A DNA stretch of 64,000 bases from contig NC_056747.1 in NCBI RefSeq assembly GCF_019279795.1, positions 1,001,871,906-1,001,935,905 of the forward strand, read 5' to 3'. Positions 24,241 to 35,059 of the stretch are shown piece after piece. Under the pieces are notes generated by a model. That model did not search any database, was not told the DNA's origin, and was given only the letters and a program-made list of their open reading frames with translations. Every line of letters begins with the position of its first letter. The first letter of the stretch is position 1. The DNA is from Protopterus annectens. Lineage: Eukaryota > Chordata > Ceratodontiformes > Protopteridae. Position numbers and translations under genes: made by a program.

Positions 24241-24818
24241 CAGATAAGCACATCCAAACATGAAATGTATTTGTTCTCCAGCTCCAGTGTTTGCTCTACA
24301 TGGTGCATCATGTAAAAAGTGGAATTAAAAACAATTAGAAAAAAAGAAGAGACATCTGAAATGAGCAAAAGCACTGTATGAGATACACATTAAGAAATGA
24401 TAGTACATACTGCATATTTCTCCATAGCTCTGGATTTGAACTCCCACACCAATGCAGTTACAGAAAACATGATGGAGGCCTTATTCCTCTTTGCCACACA
24501 AACAGCTTTGCAGCAAAGAACTGAAGTCATTCTTCACACAAACAATTGCATCAGAATGTACACTGCTATCAAACCATCAGCTGTGATTTGTACATTTAAG
24601 TAAATTTATTTTATTTGGATGTAGTGCACCTAGTGATCACACAACCTGTTATGATTATGCTTGCAAATATACAGCTCTATCTTACATGTCTTATCTGACC
24701 AGTAGTGTGAGACATGAAGGGTGCAAGCCATTCCATTTCATTGACTTTAAAATGTGTGAGGATATTAACTGGAAGTAATATGATATGCAGTTGGCAGCAA
24801 CTGAAGGCCAGGTTGGAT

Positions 24819-25020
24819 GGCACAAACAAGCATATGTTGTTCTTTTGGGGGGAGCATAAGTGAATTACTATTATGGCACAAACAGGGGTATACTGCTCTT
24901 TTGGGGGGTGGCAAAGCTCAGTTATTGTTATGGCACAAACAAGCATAGCCTGTTCTTTTTTTTTTGGGGGGGGGGCAAAGGTGATTTACTGCTATGGCAC
25001 AAACAAGGATATGATGCTCT
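24819..25020 (+). repeat. Minisatellite, unit about 56-64 bp, with G-runs
   Basis: Four units each start ATGGCACAAACA (near 24819, 24875, 24931 and 24995), then a TGCTCTTTTGGGGGG-type G-run and a (T/G)GATTTACTGCT-like end. The third unit has an expanded T-run and a run of about 10 Gs. Confidence 0.8.
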
Positions 25021-25289
25021 TGTTAATCTCCTTGTTCTGCATCCTGCCTGTTGTTTGATCTTGGGATGGGTTGTGAAGTCATAAACTGCAATGTGTATCA
25101 TTATATCATTACATCATTAATGACTTTCTAACTTCTCTCTTTAATGATTTACCAGTACAAAGGTATAGTGCTAAACTGTGGCCATGCAGTGTTCATCAGT
25201 ACTTTTAAGAGTTATGACTTTGTGAATCTTTGATACCTGAGGCTTTGTCTTTACTAATGGACACATATAAGTAAAATAAGTCTCTGCTG

Positions 25290-28000
25290 TCATGTGTTAA
25301 GGTATGTTCTATACAAATCCACCACTATTTACTTGATTACTGTACAAAGTTAAGAAATACAAGGATATGCCATAATATTATTAAAGAATATAATCTAGGT
25401 TCAGGACTTACCTTTCATATGCAACAGTTGACACAGTTTTAGCTCAGGGCTAACTCTGATGCAAGCAGTACATGGGGAATATATGGGGAGGTAAAGGTTG
25501 TATGACTTTTCTTGCATCAATTTTAATAAATGTACGTGAGCAGGAGCAATGTATTAGGCACCTAGGTAGTCAGTGAATGTGTTATGCATTGTTTCTTAGC
25601 CAAAGCAAGAGCATACTGGGCATGCCTACATCTGTCTCCTCTGACTGTTTCTGTGGTGACCTAGGCATTGGTGGGGGGATGTGTGTCCCTTCCCCTTGAT
25701 GATCCTGCTGCAGCTGTTTCCACAAGATCAGATTGTGTGGCATTGGACATACTGTAAAAATGTGTGTACATGTGCATGGATTATATACTGCAGGACTCCA
25801 CCATATGTATTTAGGCACTGGAACAGTGACTTCAGCATCCCAAACACATGCTCTTTGATGTTTCTGGTTTGAGCTCGTGTCTCATTATGGTATTCTTCTG
25901 TGGCTGTGAGTGCAGCTCTGATGGTTGTCATCAGCCACAGTTCCAGTCCATAGCCAGCATCCCCCAGTAAATGACCCTGTGGCTTGTACCCCCTAGCAAA
26001 CATCTGGCACAGCAGTGATATGTGTCAGATATGGGAGTCATGCTAACTGACAAGGTTGCCGCCACATGCATTCAAGATAATTCCCTAGGTATTAAACATT
26101 ACTTGCAGCTGATGCAGTGGTATCCCTTGTGGTTAATGTAGATTTTACTCTGCTCACCAAGTGGTGCCTTAATGTGTACATGAGTGCAATCTATGGCTGT
26201 CAGTACTTCAGGGTAGTGTGCTATATGGTTGAACTGCTGCATATTGCTGGCCCACTCCTCAGAACAATGGTGAAAGCATATGTGTTCACTGGAATGTATG
26301 AGCATAGCATCAAGGAACTGGTGGAGGATCCTGGATGCTGATGCCAGTGACACACCCATCATGTCCCCAGCTTGTCTTTGAAAGGCACCTGTAGCTAAGA
26401 TTCTAAGGGATACGCATATCTTATTTTCCACTGGGAGGGGTTCCCTCAGATGGCTCTGGTTGTGAGTTGAGGGTGGCATAGGTCACAGAGTTCTTGTGGT
26501 GTTCCCTTTCCACCCTGTAGTGCTCTTCAATATCCAGGTCATGTAGCACCAGATAAGATACACTGGGCTTGACAATTCATCTCCTTTGTGGCCTATGCCT
26601 ATTGCCACCAGCAACAGCCCCTAGCATTGGGTCCCTGTCGATTTTCCATGTCCCTACTCTAATAATATTGAAGTATGCAGGAAAAACAGTATGGGGTCTA
26701 CACAGATGCTTTATAGCTTGTTGAATAGCTCCACTATGTTAGATTGGTTCATTAACATGCAATGCACCCACTTATGCTGTGATTGGCATCTATTAAAGAC
26801 ACATGCTGCTTGCTCATTAGCATCTACTAAATACAACTACTACTTGCTCATTAGTGCTCTATGAGCACCTCTGCTCTCCTCCATGTAAATAAGATCAGCA
26901 CAGGCAACACTTGTATTACTTACCTCTGTTCCTATATCACGCAAATATGGAGCACAAAAAGTGAAGGAAAGGTTGCACACCTTGTACTAGAACCCAGGAC
27001 CATCTTTACTTCAGACCTACACATACACATGCTGCCACAGGAATAGTTACATGATGAGCCTAGAGAAACTTGCCATTCATTTCTGCATTTCCCGTGATTG
27101 TTCTAAGTGCTGCATCATGCAACAATGATCATAATAATGAAAACCTACTTTAAGTGGACAGAGGCAACACATTTTGCCAACAAATGAAGAGGAGGTTGCA
27201 TCTTCATGAAACAGAACTTGTGAATTGTGCACTGCTTATGTACACTTTTACCCTTCACAGACCTACATGTACAGCTCTGTAAGTCTAACCAGTGTAATTC
27301 ACTGTTGACATCCATTGAAAACAAACACTGAGGGAGTGCCTACATGATATGAACATCCCTACATTGATCCAATTTTTAGGGATTCAGCAATTCTAATGAG
27401 TTCAGACGTCACTTGCATCTTAACTGTGCTGACAGCACTGAATCTAAATGACAGTGTAGACAAGAAAAATGAAGGGGAGCTGAATGTTGAACAATCAAAG
27501 GAGGGTATTACTTTGACATATATCTGCACAGAGGAGTACTGTTTTTGAGAAAATATGCTTGCATTTTGTCAGCTACATACTGCAAATACTTACATGCTAC
27601 TATGCATAGGACGTTTCATGTGTTTTACACTTTTAACTGTCTCCATTAGTTATAAGTGTATTCCTCATTTGGGGTGGGGGAGTGAAGCTGCATTTATGTC
27701 CTGCCACTTAAAAGGGAATATGGTACTATTGTTACTCTCCTTTTGTTGCATTTGCCCTGTATAGAAGTGGAATTATGTCTATTGTCACATGTTAAGGTCA
27801 ATTATGTACAAATCTAATACGTTTTACTTGCTCTTCTGTCCGTTTATAATCCTGTCTGTGGCTGTATTCAGAAATCTTTCAAATACATGGGGAACACCTG
27901 CACAAAGTCTACACGGTTGCTTTAGAGCTTGTTGAATCAGTCCACCATGCTCATTTGCTTGGTTAGCATACAGTTCAGCTACTTGTACTGTAATTAGCAT
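25290..28000. repeat. Repeated non-coding blocks flanking the Harbinger transposase
   Basis: 26690-26795 and 27893-28000 are similar in the same orientation (GTCTACAC(A/G)G, TT(A/T)(T/G)AGCTTGTTGAAT, then CCAC(T/C)ATG, then TTAGCAT/TTAACATG). 25290-25350 resembles 27775-27845 (TGTCA(C/T)(A/G)TGTTAAGGT and TACAAATC). They look like duplicated element flanks around the transposase. The rest of 26500-27900 shows no gene. Confidence 0.45.
25580..26500 (-). pseudogene. PIF/Harbinger DDE transposase, decayed
   Basis: On the minus strand the nuclease fold of PIF/Harbinger transposases (HARBI1 family) is clear: SLRILATGAFQRQAGDMMGV then SLASASRILHQFLDAM, HYPEVLTAIDCTHVHIKAP with the first catalytic Asp, YINHKGYHCI, then after a frameshift near 26105 and three stops, HDSHI, GHLLGDAGYGLELWLMT with the second Asp, and TRAQTRNIKEHVFGMLKSLF with the catalytic Glu. 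All three DDE residues survive, but the frame is broken at about 26100-26000. The protein normally works with a Myb-like partner, whose remnants lie at 13.6-17.0 kb. The terminal inverted repeats were not identified. Confidence 0.88.
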
Positions 28001-28025
28001 GCCACAGTAGTTATTTTACCAACAC

Positions 28026-28574
28026 ACAAAATACTGCTAGGTGTATGAATGAAGCGTTTGGCCAAAAATACAAGCAAATACTACACAACAAAAAGTCCAA
28101 TACTTCAATCATAGGCAAAAAAAAAAATTCTCAGTACATCCAAATGAAGTAAAACCAGCTTTAATCTTCCATAAGACTCAGATAAAACAAGGCTAGCGCT
28201 TTCATGGTTGTATCACACCACTTCATCAGACCATAAAAAATGTGTTGCTGTGGTACTCAATAAATATGAATAGCAATTAACTTCAATTAATCAATTGGAT
28301 GTGAATAATTATTCAATTTAAAAACTTGTATAGCATATATACTAACTGTGCATTATATACATTCCTAAATACATGTGTTAAACATCATACATAAAAACTT
28401 AACAAACTAAATGATGAAAAACATGTACACAAACATCTCATATAAAAATAGAAATATATTACTACTAATACAATAACTAGATGTATTCATTCTAATATTT
28501 CATTTAAAAAGGGGCCTATTTACTATAGTTACTTTGTTTATGCATGAGTGCATGCCTCTACACTGAGTTTACTG
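28026..28574 (-). repeat. Penelope-like element terminal repeat, copy A
   Basis: About 549 bp, nearly identical to 30369-30915 in the same orientation; by eye about 15 differences plus a poly-A length change. On the minus strand it carries CTGATGA (28223-28229) and GAAA (28200-28203) around a small stem, as in Penelope pLTRs. It lies 3' of the element's coding remnant. Confidence 0.85.
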
Positions 28575-30368
28575 TAAATGGATAAGGGTTCAGTTACCCA
28601 ATTTCTTCCTGATACTATTGGTCTTAGTGGGGGCCTGCATGGGTGCTTATGAATTTTGGGTATTCCTTGTATAGCAGGTGTCAATGGTTTGGCTACTGGA
28701 AGTACTCAAATAAGTTTTTATCTATGATTCCTTCCAATAAGCTGTCATATATAAAATCATCTCCACATCTTTGATAATATTATTAAGTCTGCCACTGACT
28801 ATAGGTAAATATACCTTATCATCTTGCAATATACTGAACATACTATCATTATAAAATTGTATGCCCATTACCACTACTGGGCCACCCTTATCGGCTGGCT
28901 TTATAGTGATTGTAGGGTCAGTTTGCAAGTTTTTTTAATGCCTCACTTTCCTCTCTAGATGTATTATATCTCTTTGCATTATTCATTTTTTCTGCTTTTA
29001 TCTTTTCAAAAACTTCATTCTTACACAGCTTAACCGGCATAAAAGTGCTAGGCTTTTTAAAGCTCATTGTACCTACATTATCTATGTCTTTAAACATCAT
29101 TTTCAACTGTAAGTTTCTGCTAAACATTTCTAAATTAATAATTGTCTCTGTTACCTCCAAAGGTTGAGAGGGGATAAACAATAGTCCTTTGTTAAGCAAA
29201 TAAATCTCTGCTGCCTTTAATCGTTTTGAAGAGATATTCCATACTAACGCTCATTTTGTGGGCCCAGACACATTTCACCCTTGCTGGTGATTCCTGTGAA
29301 TATTTTAATTTCATTCTGGTTTTCAACAGTCCTATCCACTACGTAGATGGTTCCAGTCTTATAGGGAGGGTTGAAAAAAACAGTTCATCTTCCTGCTCTT
29401 GCCGCTCTGTAGGGCTTTGGATTATTTCTGCCAGTCTGAATGGTTGCGCTGATTTGTACAAAGAGTGATTTTGCTCTTTTAAAGATAACCCCGATGTTCC
29501 TGGCTGTTATTGCTTTACAACTTCTTGTGCTGGAGGTGCATTCACTTTCTGTTTGGCGCCAAGCTGTTCTCCCTCTTCACTTGAACTATTGTGTCCTTGG
29601 GTTGATGACGTCACCTTCTCCTGTTGTAGTTCCATTTAAGATAATCCCCAATTGTTCATTTGAGTGAAAATGTGATTTAGGCCATACAAAGACATGGCCT
29701 TTCTTAAATTCTCCATTGTCCCATTCTAAAGTATGAAATTTTTGTCTCAGCATTTTATTTTCATAACCTGTAACCAATTCAGCTAGTGATGTGATCCTGT
29801 CTCCTACAAAAGATGCTGTATAACTATCATATATTTGTTGCTCATATTTCATAATCTCTTTGCTGACATTCTGTTCATCTTTCTCTCCAAATTCTATAAG
29901 CAACCGTATATAATTAAAGCTAACCTCCAGACTGAGTTGTTGCCATCTGGAGAGTAGCTAAGGTTGCCTTTCCCCTTGAGTTGGCATTTTAAATGTTCTT
30001 AAACCTCTAGGTATCAGCTTATGCTTTAAACAAGCCTCTAGGTGGTACTGCTGTGTTTGCAGTCTTTTAAGTTTGTAAAACGCATCTTCCAATAAGTGGA
30101 TATACCTGAGAAACTGCGTATAGTCATTGTCCAACTGTTCACATCCCTTGCTCTTGTCTACAAACATAGGATTCGACAAGGGGTTACTTTTACTTTCTAT
30201 CGATATTGCTCGTGTTGAATTGTCTCTTATAATCTGCTGCTCACCATTATTTCCCAGTGAATGGTTCGATTTGCCATGTTTAAAGTTCTCAGCCTGTTGA
30301 TTCAAGTGGTTATTCTCTGCCATAGTTACACGCAGCTCAGTATGAAAATCTAAGAATATTCCCAACAG
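28575..30368 (-). pseudogene. Penelope-like element N-terminal region and partial RT
   Basis: The minus strand reads, in order, an N-terminal region rich in Asn/Gln (MAENNHLNQQAENFKHGK at about 30320, LRTFKMPTQGERQP at about 29960), a helical stretch (MLIEFGEKDEQNVSKEIMKY, 29903 on), a WPKSHFHSNEQLGI segment, then the start of the RT: IKPADKGGPVVVM (about 28890) and, after a frameshift, IQGIPKIHKHPCRPPLRPIV (about 28665-28610). The order KPADKGG then PKIHK then RPIVS is diagnostic of Penelope-like reverse transcriptases. The element then ends abruptly at terminal repeat A, so the catalytic RT half and any GIY-YIG domain are absent. Frames are broken several times. Confidence 0.82.
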
Positions 30369-30915
30369 ACAAAATACTGCTAGGTGTATGAATGAAACAT
30401 TTGGCCAAAACTACAAGCAAATACTACACAACAAAAAGGCCAATAGTTCAACCATAGGCAAAACAATTTCTCAGTCCATCCAAATGAAGTATAACCAGCT
30501 TTAATCTTTCATAAGACTCAGATAAAACAAGGTTAGCTCTTTCATGGTTGTATCACACCACTTCATCAGACCATAAAAAATGTGTTGCTGTGGTACTCAA
30601 TAAATATGAATAGCAATTAACTTCAATTAATCAATTGGATGTGAATAATTATTCAATTTAAAAACTTGTATAGCATATATACTAACTGTGCATTATATAC
30701 ATTCCTAAATACATCTGTTAAACATCATACATAAAAACTTTAACAAACTAAATGATGAAAAACATGTACACAAACATCTCATATAAAAATAGAAATATAT
30801 TACTACTAATACAATAACTAGATGTATTCATTCTAATATTTCATTTAAAAAGGGGCCTATTTACTATAGTTACTTTGTTTATGCATGAGTGCATGCCTCT
30901 ACACTGAGTTTACTG
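30369..30915 (-). repeat. Penelope-like element terminal repeat, copy B
   Basis: About 547 bp, the direct-repeat partner of 28026-28574 at the 5' side of the coding remnant. The CTGATGA (30563-30569) and GAAA (30540-30543) boxes are kept on the minus strand. The similarity ends sharply at GAGTTTACTG in both copies. Confidence 0.85.
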
Positions 30916-32041
30916 AATCTAAAAATATTCACAGCTATGAATGCATTACGCCATGACCTGCACATGGTGAAAAATGACTATGTAGGCTTTATTGAATCTC
31001 CCCATTTAATTTTTTCAACTATTAAACATGTGTGCTACTCTCTATTCTTTTTATATATGTCTTTTTAATTGATTTTCCAACAACGTTGAGTACATTTTGA
31101 ATATATATCATATGAGTAATGTAAAAAAAATTATATAACAATGAAATAACTACAATTGCAATGTTTTTCTGTTGTTTATATACTTATTATAATAAAGTCT
31201 GCCTTTTCAGAAACTATGTAAAGGGGGTGAAAGGGGGTGTGGTGGCTCTAATGTCTAAGCACCACCTCAACATCCAGATCCTAAACACATCTGCCCCCAC
31301 ATTGGAAATGAAGAAATCCTATATTCCTACCTCAAACTAAACCCAAATAAAACAATCAACATCATAGGATGCTACTTCCCAGCTGGTCAAAACATCCCAC
31401 CTCTGGAAAACCTCCTGAACTGGGCTAACCATTCTGTACCCCAGGAAACCATTATCCTAGGTGATTTTAATATCAACTGGCTATCTTGTAGTAACAATCA
31501 CCCAGCCCACCACCTAAATCTTCATGGTTTCTCCCAACTAATACAGTCACCTGCCTGGATAAATAAAAATTCTAACAAACATGCTACTCTCAGCTGGATA
31601 TTAGTCAATAAAGACCCTCACTCATACTTAGCTGGCTGTTTACCAGACAGCCTCAGTGATCACACTCTAACATTCCTTCTGAGACACCACTTAAATTGTG
31701 CTAAACCTATCATCTATAGGCAAATCCGAAATAGGGTAAACTTTAACCCTCTCCTTTATCTCATCCCTTCAGAAATGTGATTGGACACCACTAAAGTACC
31801 TCCATCTGGAAGAAGCCATCCACTTCTTCAATAGCACCTTCCTAAGCATCCTCAACACACATGTCCCTATAAGAAATGCCAGAATCAAAACATAGTACTC
31901 ACCTTGGCTACAAAAAAGCACCAGGGCATTAATGAAAATCAGAGATAAAGCCTGGGAGCGCTGGCGCTTAACAAAAACCTCCTCTTCTAGACAGTCATTC
32001 CTAGAGTTGTGCAACAAGGTCAAAAAGCAAATAAAGGAAGA

Positions 32042-32335
32042 TTTATTTATTTAATTGTATTTATTTATTTATTCATTCATTTATTTATTTATTGCATTTG
32101 TTAACTGGGAAAGTCCACTGGGCCTAGAGGAGCCCATTTTCAGTGGAGGCCCGAGGTGAAAAGCTCCACATTGTTACATACAATTAACTAATTAAAACAT
32201 TGTTGATACAATAATGAATTGGACACATTACTGCATGCAAGTAATTAAACAATGTTGATACATAATAAAATGGACAGACAGTAGGAAGAATAAGATAATT
32301 GGCAGAGGTGACATTTCAATAATTACATACAAAGG
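32042..32335 (-). mobile_element. L2 3' UTR fragment nested inside the plus-strand L2
   Basis: On the minus strand this ends GGGCCTCCACTGAAAATGGG, then GACTTTCCCAGTTAACAAATG, then an ATAAATAAAT-rich tail, matching the L2 3' end seen at 34.97-35.06 kb. It splits the host L2 between its endonuclease (KKQIKE at about 32035) and the resumption near 32340. The right boundary is approximate. Confidence 0.75.
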
Positions 32336-32639
32336 ACAAAATTTTTTTAAGTGAGATAAAACCCAGTATTATCAGTCTGCGCTAAACTCTTCCCATCACA
32401 ATCCTAAGCAGTTCAGGTCCACAGTAAACTCCATTCTCCACCCAGGTAAAGTAGGAACTCCCCACCTACCACTCCCTCTTCCTCCAGCAGTATTGCTGAC
32501 TCATTCAATAAACACTTTACTGAAACCATTCTGTCTTTGACTAAACAACACAACCCTCTAACCACCCTCCCTACATCAAAACCAAATACACTGCCCACAG
32601 TCTTTTCTTTTCATAAGTACCTACCTCCTATATATATAA

Positions 32640-34168
32640 AAACTTCTATTGAAACTTAAGCCTACAAAACTTGCAGCTGACAATCTCCTCTCTGAATACC
32701 TAAAAATAGCACCAGAAGCCCTAGTTTATCCAATCTCTATTTTAATTAATCAGTCCTTATTAGAATGCGATGTCCCCACATTGTGGAAAATATCCCATAT
32801 CATTCTCCTCCATAAAGGTGGCTCCTCCACTAAACTTTCCAATAACCGCCCCATAGCCATCCTTTCTCCACTTTCCAAGATACTTGAGAAATGCATCAAT
32901 TCTCAAGACTTAGACTACCTCTAATAATCTCCTCTATAGCACCCAGCATGGCTTCAGGCCTTACTGCAGCACTACTACTGCCTTGCTGTCTTTCATTAAC
33001 TCTATCCTTCATCATAAAAATAATGTCCTGTTCTCCTCTGCTGTATTTCTGGATCTATCCAAGACTTTTGACATGGTCTTACACAAACTACTAATCTCTG
33101 TTCTCACTAACCTATCCTTTTCTCAATCAGCTACTGATTGGTTTCACAGCTATCTAACTGCTGCCAACAAGCAGTTGTCTGGCATAATGACTTATCTCCT
33201 CAACTTCCTGAACATTCAGTGTTCCCCAAGGCTCCATCCTTGGTCCCCTACTATTCTCACTCTTCACCAATGATCTATTCACAGTCACCAAGCATGCTTC
33301 TCTTATACAGTATGCAGATGATGCCATCCTTATCTGCTCGGCCACAACTATACCTGAACTTCACAAGGTCACACAGGAAGCCTTCTCATCTGTAGAAAGC
33401 TGGCTATCTAATACCCAATTATTACTCAACCCGAGCAAGACTAAACTCCTTATCTTCCAACCCACTATATCTAACCGAATTATCCCCCAGTTTAATATTC
33501 TAGCCAAAGACACTGCCATCATCTCCCCAACAGAGCACAACAAACTACTTGGTGTTGAGATTGATAATCTCAGATTTGACACTCACATTTCTCTTACCAT
33601 AAAAAAGGTTTACAAAAAACTAGGTGCATTGTACATTAACAAACAATTCCTCACCAAGACAGCCAGAATTTCTTCTGCCAATTTCCACCTAATCTCCACT
33701 TTACTCTACGCCTCTCCAATACTTGCCTACCTTAGACAAACAGATCTAAACAAGCTCAAGGCTTGCTATAATAAATTTGCTATGTTTGCCACTGGTGCAT
33801 CTTATCGCAGCCACCACTGTATCTTACTTAGAGAACCTGATTGTCTTGAACTCCCTCAACTTCTTCACCTGAATCAACTCTTTCTTGTCCACAAGTTAGT
33901 AAACCATCCTCTTAAAGTCCCATCCCTTCAAAACCTTCTCCAGCCCTACTGCTCTACTAGACCACTATGCTCCAGCAGCAAAAATCTGCTTCTAGTGACC
34001 AAACCCAAAACCACAGTGGGAGAAGCACTATTCTCCTGCGTCATATCCAGATTATGGAACAACCACCCCCCAACCATAACCGCACTACCTTCTTGCAATC
34101 ACTTCAAGACTGCACTAAAAACTCACTTAAAAAGTCTCTGGTTATGCCCATGTACCAGTCCCGAATAG
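32640..34168 (+). pseudogene. L2 reverse transcriptase and C-terminal region
   Basis: Readable in three frames: KLKPTKLAADNLLSEYLKI and WKISHIILLHKGGSSTKLSN (32649-32924), a frame change near 32930, VFLDLSKTFDMVLHKLLISV (about 33040-33110), frame changes near 33220, then QYADDAILICSATT (about 33311) with the intact catalytic YADD, WLSNTQLLLNPSKTKLL and LLGVEIDNLRF. An open run of 179 codons (33629-34168) covers the C-terminal part: LKACYNKFAMFATGASY, LELPQLLHLNQLFLVHKLV, SRLWNNHPPTITALPS. Catalytic residues survive but multiple frameshifts make it non-functional. Confidence 0.87.
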
Positions 34169-34630
34169 TAACCCTCCTTTTTACCTCCCCTTCCTCTCTC
34201 CTACCCTAGCCACCCTGCCTCATACCATCTGATTATTGCATTCCTTCCTCTGCAGGCTCTGGCTCACCCTTGACTCTCCCCTTCCCTCCTCACTCAATCT
34301 CTCAGACCTGTTATAACATGCTTAACTACTCCACTTCATCTCAACTCCAAATACATATCCAACTGACTTACATTTAGTTTCCTCTGACTACCACATATAC
34401 TACTCACTAAGTATCCTCTTTTACTCCTCTTTCATCCCTTTCCATCCCATTTGCCCTTCTAGCTTGTTCCACCTTCATATGGAGCTTTATATCTGCTTGA
34501 GTTTAGTGCAATATTTGTATATAACAGTATCCGTTTAAGCTTAGTACTGTCTGTATATACATCCTACCTTTATTCCTAGCCTTTAGCTAGATATTGGTAT
34601 ATCTGTTCATTACTATGTTTCATATTGTAA

Positions 34631-34856
34631 CTGCAGTGGTGGTGCTGCGGTAGCGTTGTCGCCTCACAGTTAGACGTTGCCCATTCGATTCTCAGTTAGA
34701 GCATCTTCTGTGTGGTGACATGCGTGAATGGGTGTTCCTTCGTTGAAGGTTGTGCATTAGGCCTGGCAAGCCAGCACGCTAAACTCTACTGCCAATCATT
34801 AGCGGACCAGAGTTCCGCTGTGGCGACCCCTAACCGGGAAAAGCCGAAAGACACAA
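34631..34856 (+). mobile_element. tRNA-derived SINE with perfect 18-bp target-site duplication
   Basis: Inserted in the L2 3' region. ACTATGTTTCATATTGTA occurs on both sides (34613-34630 and 34857-34874). The body begins TGGTGGTGCTGCGGTAGCG, followed by TTGTCGCCTCACAGTTAGAC (A-box region) and CCCATTCGATTCTC (degenerate B box), and ends TCCGCTGTGGCGACCCCTAA...GCCGAAAGACACAA. A second copy is at 50.17 kb. The CTGTGGCGACCCC / GCCGAAAG ending recalls a repeat family common in bony fishes (from memory). Confidence 0.88.
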
Positions 34857-35059
34857 ACTATGTTTCATATTGTATGTATAGCTAATTTTTGCTGCAGTAT
34901 GTATTATTTGCTATTGTATGCATACTCAGTTGTTCTTCATGTACTCTGCTGCACATTTGTTGTTCTCGGAGCTTTTCTCCCAGGGCCTCCACTGAAGAGG
35001 GACCTGTGTCCAGCTGGAATTTCCCAGTAAACAAATGTAAATAAATAAATAATATACAT

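Noticed and set aside
28026..30915. LTR retrotransposon, because of two long direct repeats
   Set aside because: The repeats do not start TG and end CA, and the interior encodes Penelope-type N-terminal and RT motifs, not gag-pol.
34631..34856. A functional tRNA gene
   Set aside because: The A and B boxes are degenerate and followed by a long SINE body with a target-site duplication; it does not fold as a full cloverleaf by eye.
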